Origin: an uncultured Planctomycetaceae bacterium
Lineage (GTDB): Bacteria; Planctomycetota; Planctomycetia; Pirellulales; Pirellulaceae
Direction: 5' to 3'
Length of the DNA stretch: 9,968 bases
NCBI GenBank assembly: GCA_937904535.1
Contig: CALELC010000228.1
Span: forward strand, 1-9,968
Shown: one piece after another, positions 1 through 8,120 of the stretch
Position numbering within the stretch: the first letter of the stretch is position 1
Layout: every line of letters begins with the position of its first letter
Program-made: the position numbers and the translations under genes
The notes under the pieces: generated by a model
Databases searched by the model: none
What the model was told of the DNA's origin: nothing
What the model saw: only the letters and a program-made list of their open reading frames with translations

Positions 1-1453
1 AGGCGAGTACACCGCGATCGACGGACGCGAGACCGCCCCAGCACAAGCCCACCGCGACATGTATTTGCGTGACGGCAAACCCGATCCGCAAGCCAGCCGC
101 ATCGGCCCGCTCGCCTCGGGCGTTCCCGGGCAAGTCGCAGCGCTCGCCAAAGCGAGCTTGTCCCATGGCCGCGGCGGTTGGTCGGCGGCGCTGCGGGAAG
201 CCGCCGACATAGCGACTGAAGGGTATCTGATCAGCAACAGCACCGCGGCAGCGATTCGCGGTCAAGCAGCGGTGCTCCAGCGGTTTCCGGCGAGCGCCGC
301 CCAGTTCCTGGTGGCCAATGGGGCGCCGCCAGCGGTCGGACAACGACTCCGCCAACCCGATCTCGGCCGCACCCTAGCCGCCTTGGCTGACGAGGGGCCG
401 GACTGGTTCTACCGCGGTCCGTTTGCTCAGGCTTGTGCTGACTGGATGAGCGACAACGGCGGAATGCTGACTGCGGCTGACTTCGCGACCTACACCGCGG
501 TCAATCGTCCGCCGCTCCAAACGAGTTACCACGATTGGCAAGTCGTCGGCTTTCCGCCGCCCAGTTCCGGAGGCATCCACGTCGCCCAGATGCTGATGAT
601 GCTCGAACGATTTCCGGTCGCCGCGCTGTTGCGAGATGAACCGGCGACGGCGGTGCACCTGCTGGCCGAAGTGATGAAGCGGGCCTTTGCCGATCGCGCC
701 CACTGGCTCGGCGACTCCGACTACGTGGGTGTCCCCAAAGGATTGATTGACCGCGAGTACTGCCACCAGCTGGCAGCCTCGATCGATCTGAACCGGGTCA
801 CGGAAGTCCACGCTCATGGCCAGCCGCCCGCGGCGGACGCCGATCTGTTCACACGGCAGCACACCACGCATCTAACCGCTGCTGACGCGGAAGGAAACTG
901 GGTGGCGATCACCAATACCGTCAACACAACATTTGGAAGCTGCGTCGTGATCCCCGGTACCGGCGTGGTGATGAACAATGAGATGGACGATTTCAGCATT
1001 GCTCCAGGGACACCCAATGCGTTCGGTTTGCTCGGGGCTGAGGCCAATGCGATCGCACCGGGCAAACGACCGCTGTCGAGTATGAGCCCCACGATCGTCA
1101 CCGATGCGCAGGGGAACCCGCGGTTGACCTGCGGCGCCGCCGGCGGGCCGCGAATCATCAACGCCGTGCTGCGATGCTTGATCGGTGTGCTCGATCAACA
1201 ATTGCCGGTCGATGCGGCGCTAGCTGCTCCCCGTGTTCACCATCAGTGGAGTCCTGATCAATTGCTGCTGGAACGTCGCTGGCATCAGGCCGAGTCAGGC
1301 GAATCTGCCGTCGTCACCGCGCTCACCGAGCGGGGGCATCGGCTGGCGTCCCCCGGCTCAATTGCCGTGGCACAAGCCCTCGAATTGACGGCCGAAGGCC
1401 AATTGCGAGCCGCCAGCGACCCGCGTGTCGAAGGCGCCGCAGCAGCCCTCTAA
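1..1453 (+). CDS. ggt: Gamma-glutamyltransferase (GGT), 5' end cut by window edge
   Basis: GGT autoprocesses into two subunits and hydrolyses or transfers the gamma-glutamyl group of glutathione and related amides, usually in the periplasm or outside the cell. The frame is open from base 2, where AIDGRETAP matches the substrate-arginine region of E. coli GGT (Arg114; the Arg codon here is 26-28). The ATG at 59 is therefore internal, and the true start and any signal peptide lie upstream. The autoprocessing site is HTTH, with the nucleophilic Thr at 863-865. It is followed by NTTFGS, NNEMDDFS, the lid-loop region (PGTPNAFGLLG), LSSMSPT and the oxyanion GGPR. About 196 residues follow the nucleophile, the normal small-subunit length, and the end (ASDPRVEG) resembles E. 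coli GGT. NNEMDDFS has Glu where E. coli has Gln, as in mammalian enzymes. All key residues are present, so it is probably active. It converges on the next gene. Confidence 0.95.
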   Translation, partial: GEYTAIDGRETAPAQAHRDMYLRDGKPDPQASRIGPLASGVPGQVAALAKASLSHGRGGWSAALREAADIATEGYLISNSTAAAIRGQAAVLQRFPASAAQFLVANGAPPAVGQRLRQPDLGRTLAALADEGPDWFYRGPFAQACADWMSDNGGMLTAADFATYTAVNRPPLQTSYHDWQVVGFPPPSSGGIHVAQMLMMLERFPVAALLRDEPATAVHLLAEVMKRAFADRAHWLGDSDYVGVPKGLIDREYCHQLAASIDLNRVTEVHAHGQPPAADADLFTRQHTTHLTAADAEGNWVAITNTVNTTFGSCVVIPGTGVVMNNEMDDFSIAPGTPNAFGLLGAEANAIAPGKRPLSSMSPTIVTDAQGNPRLTCGAAGGPRIINAVLRCLIGVLDQQLPVDAALAAPRVHHQWSPDQLLLERRWHQAESGESAVVTALTERGHRLASPGSIAVAQALELTAEGQLRAASDPRVEGAAAAL

Positions 1454-1580
1454 GCTGGAAGCAGAGATCGACGATGTGCGCGTCATTATCGGTTGGCTGG
1501 ACTTCACTGGGTGGCACGTCCCAGAGGCACGTAGGGCGTGGTCACGAGCGTGATCGAGACTTCGCTAGACTGTTTTGATC

Positions 1581-1601
1581 GTCGGCGAGTTTCTTGCCGA
1601 C
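1581..1601. terminator. Hairpin between convergent genes, possible shared terminator
   Basis: The sequence reads GTCGGCGAG, a TTT loop, then CTTGCCGAC. This is a 9-bp stem with a single G-T wobble pair and a 3-nt loop. It lies between the ggt stop (1453) and the stop of the GCS2 ligase on the other strand (1729), where a bidirectional terminator would be expected. No T-run follows the stem on either strand, so it is not a textbook intrinsic terminator. It could instead act by pausing or by protecting RNA 3' ends. The rest of 1454-1728 shows no convincing gene, only a small TCACG-AG-CGTGA inverted repeat at 1542-1553. Confidence 0.4.
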
Positions 1602-1728
1602 ATCCCCACCCATCGCCAGACCTGGAGAAACGCCCCAATCCACCGTGATCCATGTTCAGGACGTACTGCCACTCAACCCGCGTAAGCCTCCCGAACTCTC
1701 ACTTTGATGCTCGAGTTCGCTGATCGAC

Positions 1729-2853
1729 TCATCCCAGGTCTTCTGTCGATTGCTGCACCATCCAGCGGATCAATTCTTCGGGACTGGCACCTTGAGTCAC
1801 CTGTTCGCGTTGCCGCTGCGACCACGTCGGTTGATCAGCCATTTCGATCAGCCGCAACAGTTCCTTCTCACATCCCAATAACCGCGATGTCGGCAGCAGG
1901 TCGCTGGCGAGCTTGCGAACGGCATCTCGGGCTGGCACGAGTTCATGGGTTTCATTGTCGACCAACTTGGCGTCCATACCATAGCGTGCTGCGCGCCACT
2001 TGTTTTGCCGAACCAGCATCGGATGGCAATCGTGCTGATAGGTTCCTTCGTCGACCTGATCCGAAAGCTTCTTCACAAGACAGTGGATCAGGGCCACCAG
2101 CATTGCTGCATCGCTGAGTGAACCGGGCATGTCACAGATCCGCACCTCGACGGTGCCAAAGTTATGATGCGGACGAACATCCCACCATATCTCGCGAATC
2201 GATTGAATGAAATCGGTTTCGATGAGGTGATTGATCAACCACACATACTCGCTCCAGTTTCTCATAAACGGCGTCAGCCCGGCGGTCGGTAGGCCCTCCA
2301 TCACCCGGGAGCGCCACGAATGCAAACCGGTGTCGCGCCCCTCCCAAAATGGGCTGTTACAACTCGCGGCCAACAGCAACGGGATATAACGCAGCATCCG
2401 GTCACAGATCATGACGGCCTTATCACCGGAATCGACCCCGACATGCACATGCAGCCCAAAGGTCACCATGTGTCGGGCGGTATCTTGCAAGAGCGTCACC
2501 AACCCGTGATATCGCTCGTCATCGGTCACCTGTTGGTCTTGCCAGGAGGAGAACGGGTGCGTTGCGGACCAGAGCAGGTCCACGCCGAGCGGGTCCGCCA
2601 CGGTCCGCAACGCTTGTAAGTTGCTGCGTAATTCCTTCACAGCCTGGCCGACCGTTTGGCAGACACCCGTGTTGAGTTCGATATAGCACTGCAACAGTTC
2701 CGGCTTGATCGCCCCACGCGCCATTTCCGGCAGCGCCGCAAGCAGCTCGGAGCTTGCGGATCGCAGGGCCCCGGTCTGCCGGTCGACCAGCGCCAATTCA
2801 ATTTCGACGCCCAGGGAAGGATAAGTCGATGCGATGAACTCAATGGGCTGCAT
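1729..2853 (-). CDS. ybdK: GCS2-family carboxylate-amine ligase (YbdK-like)
   Basis: This 374-residue protein has the length and motifs of the glutamate-cysteine ligase type 2 family, ATP-dependent ligases that join a carboxylate (typically the gamma-carboxyl of glutamate) to an amine. E. coli YbdK has only weak glutamate-cysteine ligase activity, and other members use different substrates. Visible motifs are GVEIEL at residues 15-20, YIELNTGVC at 57-65, FGLHVHVG at 132-139, NSPFWEGRDTG at 166-176 and WWDVRPHHNFGTVEVRICD at 223-241. These are the metal/ATP and substrate-binding stretches of the fold. No signal peptide is seen, so it is cytoplasmic. The ATG at 2853 begins 3 nt after the TAG of the upstream amidohydrolase, which implies co-transcription and probably coupled translation. 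Family assignment is firm. The actual substrate, and whether it makes gamma-glutamylcysteine, cannot be read from sequence. Confidence 0.9.
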   Translation of the reverse strand: MQPIEFIASTYPSLGVEIELALVDRQTGALRSASSELLAALPEMARGAIKPELLQCYIELNTGVCQTVGQAVKELRSNLQALRTVADPLGVDLLWSATHPFSSWQDQQVTDDERYHGLVTLLQDTARHMVTFGLHVHVGVDSGDKAVMICDRMLRYIPLLLAASCNSPFWEGRDTGLHSWRSRVMEGLPTAGLTPFMRNWSEYVWLINHLIETDFIQSIREIWWDVRPHHNFGTVEVRICDMPGSLSDAAMLVALIHCLVKKLSDQVDEGTYQHDCHPMLVRQNKWRAARYGMDAKLVDNETHELVPARDAVRKLASDLLPTSRLLGCEKELLRLIEMADQPTWSQRQREQVTQGASPEELIRWMVQQSTEDLG

Positions 2854-2856
2854 GCT

Positions 2857-4140
2857 CTACTCGTAAGCTGATTCAGAAGAGGTCAAACGGTCTTTCGGAT
2901 CACACCAGCGGATGACGGCGTGCGCGAGCACTTCAGCGCCGATACGCAGCGCTCGTTCATCGACATCAAACAGCGGGCTGTGCAGCGGAGGAGCCGTGGT
3001 GGGTTCCGTGACGCAACCGAGCCGGAACATCGCACCGTGAACATGCACGAGATAGTTCGCAAAATCTTCGCCTCCCATGCTCGGGCGGCGAATCGTCTGC
3101 ACCTGCCGGTCGCCGATCACGGCCCGCGCCGATTCGGTCAACAGACCGACCAGCCCGGGGTCGTTCTTCACCGGCGGTGGCCCCGAGTGCCAACGCACCT
3201 GGATCCGCGCCTGGCTGGCTTCCGCCAAACCGCGGGCCAGTCGTTCGACCTGCTGCATCACCGTGCGGCTGACCTCGGAGTCGAGGGTTCGCAGCGTGCC
3301 GCGGACGACGACCTGATCGGGAATCGCATTGGATGTGTGACCGCCATGGATTTGCCCAAAAGTGATCACCACCGGGTCTTGGGAATCGGTATTCCGCGGG
3401 ACGAACAGATAGATCGAGTTAATCAGTTGGGCCGTGATCGCAATGGGATCGATCGCCTCATGGGGCCGCGCGGCATGAGCGCCGCGGCCGAGGACTTGAA
3501 TCTCGACTTCGTGACAATCCGCCGTGAAATCACCATGGCGGATCCCGATCGTGCCCACCGCGCGCGACGGATCGACATGCACGCCCAGCAGGTCGCTGAG
3601 GCCCGCCACCGCCCCGGCCCGGATCATCTCAATCGCTCCTTGATTGACCTCCTCCGAAGGCTGAAAGATCGCCCGACATGCGACTGGCCAAGGCAGTTTG
3701 CCAGCCCGCTCCAGTGCCGCCAGCGCTGACACCGCGCCAAACACGATCGCTGTATGGGCATCGTGACCGCAGGCGTGCATCACACCGTCGACGCCGCTGC
3801 GATGCGCCACTCGCTTCTCGTCTTGGATCCAGAGCGCATCGATGTCAGCCCGAATGCCGATCCGCGGGCCGACAAACCCGGAACCGTTTTCGCCTCCCAT
3901 ATCGACCCATAGGCCGCGGCCACCCTCCGGCACCTGCGGAGTCAACCGTTCGCTGGCTAGCAGGGAGGCGAGATAGCGGGTCGTTTCGACCTCCTGCCCG
4001 CTCGGTTCAGGGTGTTGGTGCAGGTGACGGCGAACGGAACACATTGCGGCAAAGCAACGTTCCACCGTGGCCGTCAATTCATCGGCCCAGTTCAACGAGG
4101 CCGCGGTAGGACTCAGACCACGATCAGGCACCTGCAACAC
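2857..4140 (-). CDS. M20D-family amidohydrolase / aminoacylase
   Basis: This 427-residue metal-dependent hydrolase resembles hippurate hydrolase, N-acyl-amino-acid amidohydrolases and IAA-amino-acid hydrolases, which cleave N-acyl or peptide-like amides of amino acids. Metal-binding and catalytic motifs are intact: ACGHDAHT (Cys124, His126), PSEE (Glu163, Glu164), GVHVD (His188), MGGEDF (355-360) and LHSPLFD (His387). The inserted lid/dimerisation domain occupies about residues 205-310. The Cys-Gly-His start of the first motif points to M20D rather than M20A. No signal peptide is evident, so it is likely cytoplasmic. The apparent start is GTG at 4140, with no ATG in frame between the preceding TGA and the first conserved helix; a GTG three codons later (4131) is an alternative. 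It sits 33 nt after the S9 protease stop and 3 nt before the GCS2 ligase, consistent with one operon. Substrate is unknown. Confidence 0.92.
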   Translation of the reverse strand: MLQVPDRGLSPTAASLNWADELTATVERCFAAMCSVRRHLHQHPEPSGQEVETTRYLASLLASERLTPQVPEGGRGLWVDMGGENGSGFVGPRIGIRADIDALWIQDEKRVAHRSGVDGVMHACGHDAHTAIVFGAVSALAALERAGKLPWPVACRAIFQPSEEVNQGAIEMIRAGAVAGLSDLLGVHVDPSRAVGTIGIRHGDFTADCHEVEIQVLGRGAHAARPHEAIDPIAITAQLINSIYLFVPRNTDSQDPVVITFGQIHGGHTSNAIPDQVVVRGTLRTLDSEVSRTVMQQVERLARGLAEASQARIQVRWHSGPPPVKNDPGLVGLLTESARAVIGDRQVQTIRRPSMGGEDFANYLVHVHGAMFRLGCVTEPTTAPPLHSPLFDVDERALRIGAEVLAHAVIRWCDPKDRLTSSESAYE

Positions 4141-4173
4141 CGCATCGGAGAGCCAAGGATAAGCGACCGACCG

Positions 4174-6549
4174 TCAGTTCTCCCCACGTAGCTCTCGCTG
4201 GAGGAACTCGACCGTCGTGCGCATCAAGTGATACACCGGCATCGCACCCTGCACACTGTGTGCCGCAGCCGGATAGATCATCAGGTCGAACGATTTTCCC
4301 GCACGCTGCAGCGCGGCGGTCATCTGCAACGTATTGGCCAGGTGCACGTTGTCGTCCAGTTCGCCATGGATCATCAGCACCCGGCCGCTGAGCCGCTCCG
4401 CCCCCAGCACCGGGCTCGTCGCGTCGTAACCCGCGGCATTGTCGGCCGGCAAGCCCATGTAGCGTTCGGTGTAGATCGCGTCGTAGTTCCGCCAATCGGT
4501 CACGCTGCCGCCAGCCACGCCTGCTGCGAACGCGTCGCTATGAGTCATCGCGTGCAGGGTCTGAAATCCGCCAAAGCTCCAGCCACGCACCGCGATCCGC
4601 TGTGGGTCAACCCACGACAGCGTCTTGAGCCACTGGACCGCCGCCAGCAAATCCTGCGTCTCTTGTTCGCCGACGCGGCGGTAGATCGACCAGGCATCGG
4701 CCAAGCCGCGGCCACCGCTGGACCGATTGTCGACCACCAACACGCCGATCCCCTGGTCGGCGAGCATTTGGTGGAACAGGTAGCGCGATGAACTCCAGGC
4801 ATCGCGGACCGTGGGCGCCAGCGGCCCACCGTAAACCTCGATCAGCACCGGGAAGCGATTGCTGTCCCCTTGTGCATGTTCAGCGTCCGCTGCGGCTTGC
4901 TCGCCATCGACCGCGCGCGGCGGAAACAGGTACGCTGGCAATACGATCCCGTCGGGCGTTTTGACCAATGGCCACTGCGGCTCGATCGCGGGTGCCGGTA
5001 AACGCAGTTCCTCGCGGTGCAGCACCTGCTCAGCGGCCAGCTCGGCCGGTGTCCCATCACAGCGGCGCAGCGAAACGACCGTCGGCTGAGTGAGGCTGCC
5101 GGCGTAGTCGAGCATCCAGCTTTGATCGCCGCTGAGAATCACGCGGTGCCACGGCAGGCCCGAGGTCAGGGGCGTCAGCGGGGCAGGTTCGGCGCCTTCG
5201 CGGCCGAGTTCGACGCGGTAGAGCTGTTGCCCAGCGGTCCCGCGTTCTCGGTCGCCGGTCACATAGGCGGCGCCGGTCTGCGGGTTCACTGCGACCAATT
5301 CGCGAACATCGAAATCCGCCGGAGTGAGTGGCACCCGGCTGCTGCCATCGCGGCGGACTTGCCACAGCCGGCGTCGGCCCTCGGGCAAATCACTGAGCCA
5401 CAAGAAATCGCCGTCAGGTAACCCGTGTGGCAACCCGAGTATCTCCAGCCACTGATCGCAGCGTTCGTGCAGAATTGCCGCCGGCTGATTCTCGACACCG
5501 GCACTTAAGTCACACCGCCACAGCGTCAGTTCATTCTGCAAACGATTGGTGACGGCATAAATCAGTTCCCGGCTGCCGGCGCGCCAGCCGACCTGGACGA
5601 TCAGCAGTTCTTCCTGGGCCGCCGGTGCGAACACAGGCGTGAGCGCTACGTCGCTCGATGCCTCTTCGCCGAGCTGTGCCACCCACAGTTCCGCCGCCGT
5701 GATCGGATCACCTGCCTTGGGATAACGTTCGACGAGCGTGCTGCCCTGTGGCGTTTCGCTGGTAGTGATCGTGTAGGGCAGAACGTGAGAGTTATCGAGC
5801 CGCAGCAGCGCCAACGCACGCGAATCGTCGCTCCACCAGAAGGCTTTGAAGTTCCCGCGACCGTAGATTTCCTCTTGGTACACCCAATCCAGGCGGCCGT
5901 TGAGCCGAGTTTCCGAGCCATCGTCGGTAATTCGAATCAGACGTTCCGAAGGCAGATGCAGCACGTACAGGTCGTTCTCCTGCACAAAGGCGACGCGCGT
6001 ACCATCGGGGCTCAGCGTGGCGTCTCGCCAGGGGCGACCTTGGCGGGTCACCCACCGCGGCGTTTGCTTAAGCCCCGCCACCGCCAGCGACTGATCGATC
6101 CGCACCAGCGCTTGGTCAAGCGACCGGGAAGGCGACGCGATCCAAGCTGAAACCGCTGCTTCGGCCTTGTCGGCGTCGATATCGCCGAGCGACAGCAGCT
6201 GCTCTTTCAATTGCTGAGCGCCTGGCCAGGGCGTCTCCGGCGACTGCGTCTCGGTTCCGACCGCTGCCGGCGCGAGCTGCATCCAGCCCTCCGACCGCTT
6301 GATCAGCAGCAGCGGTTGGCCGGATTCATCAGTTGTCCAGCGCATCGGCGGCGCGGTGGACGGCACGTAGGCGAATTTCTTTTCGGGATGGTAGAGCGTC
6401 TCCACGCTCAGCGGCGGCACCGGTGCGGGCTGCTCCGCGGCCGGTGGTGACTGTGGCGGCTGCGCCATTGCGGACGGCAGCACGATTGACCCGCTGGCCA
6501 AGCCGACAAGAATGGCGATAAAAACCCGGTACGCAGAAAAGCAGGACAT
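4174..6549 (-). CDS. Exported S9B prolyl dipeptidyl peptidase (DPP-IV-like)
   Basis: DPP-IV enzymes remove N-terminal dipeptides, usually X-Pro, from peptides. The 791-residue length is typical of full-length bacterial DPP-IV. Residues 1-29 form a signal peptide with hydrophobic core VFIAILVGLASG and likely cleavage AMA|QPP, so the enzyme is probably periplasmic. About residues 150-520 are the beta-propeller. It contains the family-defining double Glu in WVYQEEIYGRGN (Glu226-Glu227), which binds the substrate N-terminus in DPP-IV. The C-terminal alpha/beta-hydrolase has the full triad: Ser658 in GWSFGG, Asp732 in HGELDDNVH and His764 in PAAAHSV. The Ser-Asp and Asp-His spacings (74 and 32) are close to human DPP4 (78 and 32). 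The ATG at 6549 is supported by the signal peptide. The only AGGAG (6582-6578) lies 28 nt upstream, too far for a normal ribosome site. It is the first gene of the three-gene minus-strand unit. Confidence 0.95.
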   Translation of the reverse strand: MSCFSAYRVFIAILVGLASGSIVLPSAMAQPPQSPPAAEQPAPVPPLSVETLYHPEKKFAYVPSTAPPMRWTTDESGQPLLLIKRSEGWMQLAPAAVGTETQSPETPWPGAQQLKEQLLSLGDIDADKAEAAVSAWIASPSRSLDQALVRIDQSLAVAGLKQTPRWVTRQGRPWRDATLSPDGTRVAFVQENDLYVLHLPSERLIRITDDGSETRLNGRLDWVYQEEIYGRGNFKAFWWSDDSRALALLRLDNSHVLPYTITTSETPQGSTLVERYPKAGDPITAAELWVAQLGEEASSDVALTPVFAPAAQEELLIVQVGWRAGSRELIYAVTNRLQNELTLWRCDLSAGVENQPAAILHERCDQWLEILGLPHGLPDGDFLWLSDLPEGRRRLWQVRRDGSSRVPLTPADFDVRELVAVNPQTGAAYVTGDRERGTAGQQLYRVELGREGAEPAPLTPLTSGLPWHRVILSGDQSWMLDYAGSLTQPTVVSLRRCDGTPAELAAEQVLHREELRLPAPAIEPQWPLVKTPDGIVLPAYLFPPRAVDGEQAAADAEHAQGDSNRFPVLIEVYGGPLAPTVRDAWSSSRYLFHQMLADQGIGVLVVDNRSSGGRGLADAWSIYRRVGEQETQDLLAAVQWLKTLSWVDPQRIAVRGWSFGGFQTLHAMTHSDAFAAGVAGGSVTDWRNYDAIYTERYMGLPADNAAGYDATSPVLGAERLSGRVLMIHGELDDNVHLANTLQMTAALQRAGKSFDLMIYPAAAHSVQGAMPVYHLMRTTVEFLQRELRGEN

Positions 6550-6592
6550 GAACGACCGCCGGTTGAATTGAGAAGAGCTCCTGAGGGTCTGG

Positions 6593-6630
6593 GTAATATG
6601 GTCATCGCTCCCCTGGGTTTTGCAACCCGG
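6593..6630 (-). promoter_or_regulatory. Upstream region of the S9 operon: hairpin and weak promoter-like elements
   Basis: CTGGGTT-TTGC-AACCCGG at 6613-6630 forms a 7-bp stem with one T-G pair and a 4-nt loop. It could be an operator or leader hairpin. On the minus strand TTGCAA (6625-6620) resembles a -35 box and TATTAC (6598-6593) a -10 box, but they are 21 bp apart, longer than the sigma-70 optimum. The location 44-81 nt upstream of the S9 start suits a promoter. The assignment is weak and rests on position plus the hairpin. Confidence 0.25.
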
Positions 6631-6677
6631 ATTGCCAGCCAGCGGTCACGGCGATCGTTTATCCACCCACCGGGCGG

Positions 6678-6683
6678 TATGAT
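6678..6683 (+). promoter_or_regulatory. Possible -10 box (TATGAT) for the SUKH/TPR gene
   Basis: TATGAT matches five of six positions of the sigma-70 -10 consensus and lies about 65 nt upstream of the predicted start of the next plus-strand gene. No convincing TTGACA-like -35 sits 16-18 nt upstream. The 199-nt divergent gap 6550-6748 must carry this gene's promoter unless transcription reads in from elsewhere, so a promoter here is likely even though these exact bases are uncertain. Confidence 0.25.
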
Positions 6684-6748
6684 TTTGATTTAGACTGGCA
6701 CTACTGCCGCGCTGAGGAGCCGCTTCTCCCGCTCGCCGGAACTCGGTT

Positions 6749-8113
6749 TTGCACGCTCACTCTGACCCGACTTTGACATTGGTTGACCCTGTCGCTCGCT
6801 CCGTGAAACCGACCTCGCGTTGGTCCTCGGCGATTGCCCAGCGCTATGCCCTGGAGCTGTCGCCGCAGTGGCAGCAGTGGTTCGACGAATTGGCTCCCGA
6901 AGAAATCTGTGACGGCGAGTTCTGTGAACCGGCGCACCCCGAGGTCTTGCTCGAATCGACGCCGGAGGTGATTTGGCCTGGGCTGATGCCGCCCGACCTG
7001 CTCCCCTTGGTCAGCAACTCGCTCGGCGATTGGCTGTGCGCTCGTATCGGAGCCGACAACACGATCACCGAAGTGATTTACTGGTACCACGGCGGCGGCG
7101 ATTGTTTGCCCTACGGGGCCACGATGGCTGAGGCCCTGGTGTACGACGCGCTGTCGACTCGTTTTCCCGGCCGCGCTCGCAGCCTGGCGATTCCTGCCCC
7201 GTTGCCTCCTCAGCCGCCGCGTGGCCCGCTCCGCGATCGCTTGGCGATCCGCTGGTCACTGCAGCACTTGCCGTCTGCGGTGGCCGAGGTCTTCGCGCCC
7301 GATTTTCCGATTCCCGACACGGCTGCCCATCTGCTGCAGGACGGCGTGGCGGAAGTGGCGATCCGCTGCGACTTGGTGCTCGCGGCGTTGGACAACGAGG
7401 TCCGCCGGCGGATGTCGCCGCAGTTGGCCGCCATGCTCGACGCCCGCTGGGAACAGGATGTCGTGCAGTGGATGTTTGACCCCAGCAGCATGCCGCCGAA
7501 CGTCGCTCGTCAGTTGGCCGACTACTGGCAGTTGCCGCTGACGAAATGGCAGCAGCAGGACTGGGATTTGGCCGCTGAACATTGCCAACTGGTCGCGCGT
7601 TCGCGGAGCGACTTGGCCTGGACGCACGACATTCTCGGCTGGGCAGCGCAGCGAACAGGGGACAGGCAAGCGGCGATCGCCCATTACCGCCGCGGCGCAC
7701 TGACCTCGCTGTTCACCGATCAGGCGGTCCGCTTCCGTTCCCACTTTGACAGCGACCGCTACAGCAAGTTCGCCGTGGCGCGGTTGGCCGATCTGGAATC
7801 GCTGACGGTGCTCGATCCGGCCTACGTCCAGGCTCTCTCGGTGCCCGTTGCTCCCGCCGATCGCGAGACATCCGGGTGGCGCGAAAGTGTCTGTCAGTAT
7901 TGGATGCGTCAGGCCAGCGAAACCAGTGCAGCGGCCGAGCGTTATCAGCACTTCTACCGGGCCGGCTGGGATGTCGGCTGCGATTCGATCCCGTGTTATG
8001 AACACGTGTTGGCGGAACTGGTCGAGGCCGCCGAGGCTGCCGGCCAGGCAGCGCGCGCGCAGGTCGCCAGAGCCCATCGCGATTGTCTGCGCGGCCGCTA
8101 CTTGATGGATTAG
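6749..8113 (+). CDS. SMI1/KNR4 (SUKH)-like protein with a TPR-like repeat, function unknown
   Basis: I do not recognise a named gene. Residues about 40-135 resemble the SMI1/KNR4 (SUKH) fold. They are rich in Trp, Gly and Asp and include LLPLVSNSLGDWLCARIG (84-101), then ITEVIYWYHGGGD (106-118) and ATMAEALVYDAL (124-135). SUKH proteins serve as immunity proteins to polymorphic toxins or as scaffolds. A Pro-rich linker (148-160) leads to a helical C-terminal half with one TPR-like unit (WTHDILGWAAQRTGDRQAAIAHYRRGA, about 291-317). There is no signal peptide or membrane segment, so it is presumably cytoplasmic. No ATG is available: after the in-frame TGA at 6713-6715 the first usable start is TTG 6749, with TTG 6773/6779 and GTG 6803 as alternatives. 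The AGGAG at 6715-6719 is 29 nt before the TTG. No toxin gene is adjacent. The coding region is firm; the SUKH call is moderate. Confidence 0.8.
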   Translation: MHAHSDPTLTLVDPVARSVKPTSRWSSAIAQRYALELSPQWQQWFDELAPEEICDGEFCEPAHPEVLLESTPEVIWPGLMPPDLLPLVSNSLGDWLCARIGADNTITEVIYWYHGGGDCLPYGATMAEALVYDALSTRFPGRARSLAIPAPLPPQPPRGPLRDRLAIRWSLQHLPSAVAEVFAPDFPIPDTAAHLLQDGVAEVAIRCDLVLAALDNEVRRRMSPQLAAMLDARWEQDVVQWMFDPSSMPPNVARQLADYWQLPLTKWQQQDWDLAAEHCQLVARSRSDLAWTHDILGWAAQRTGDRQAAIAHYRRGALTSLFTDQAVRFRSHFDSDRYSKFAVARLADLESLTVLDPAYVQALSVPVAPADRETSGWRESVCQYWMRQASETSAAAERYQHFYRAGWDVGCDSIPCYEHVLAELVEAAEAAGQAARAQVARAHRDCLRGRYLMD

Positions 8114-8120
8114 GCTGGTG

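Noticed and set aside
59..61. ATG at 59 as the start of the gamma-glutamyltransferase
   Set aside because: Conserved GGT sequence, including the substrate-binding arginine region, continues in frame upstream to the window edge, so the gene is truncated by the window.
2920..3729. Long plus-strand frame opposite the amidohydrolase
   Set aside because: It is a shadow of a gene with all M20D metal-binding motifs; the plus-strand translation is Arg/His-rich and motif-free.
7256..8077. Long open frame on the minus strand opposite the SUKH/TPR gene
   Set aside because: GC-rich coding DNA commonly leaves the antisense frame open. The product is Arg/Gly/His-rich with no recognisable motif, while the plus-strand frame has a coherent domain pattern.
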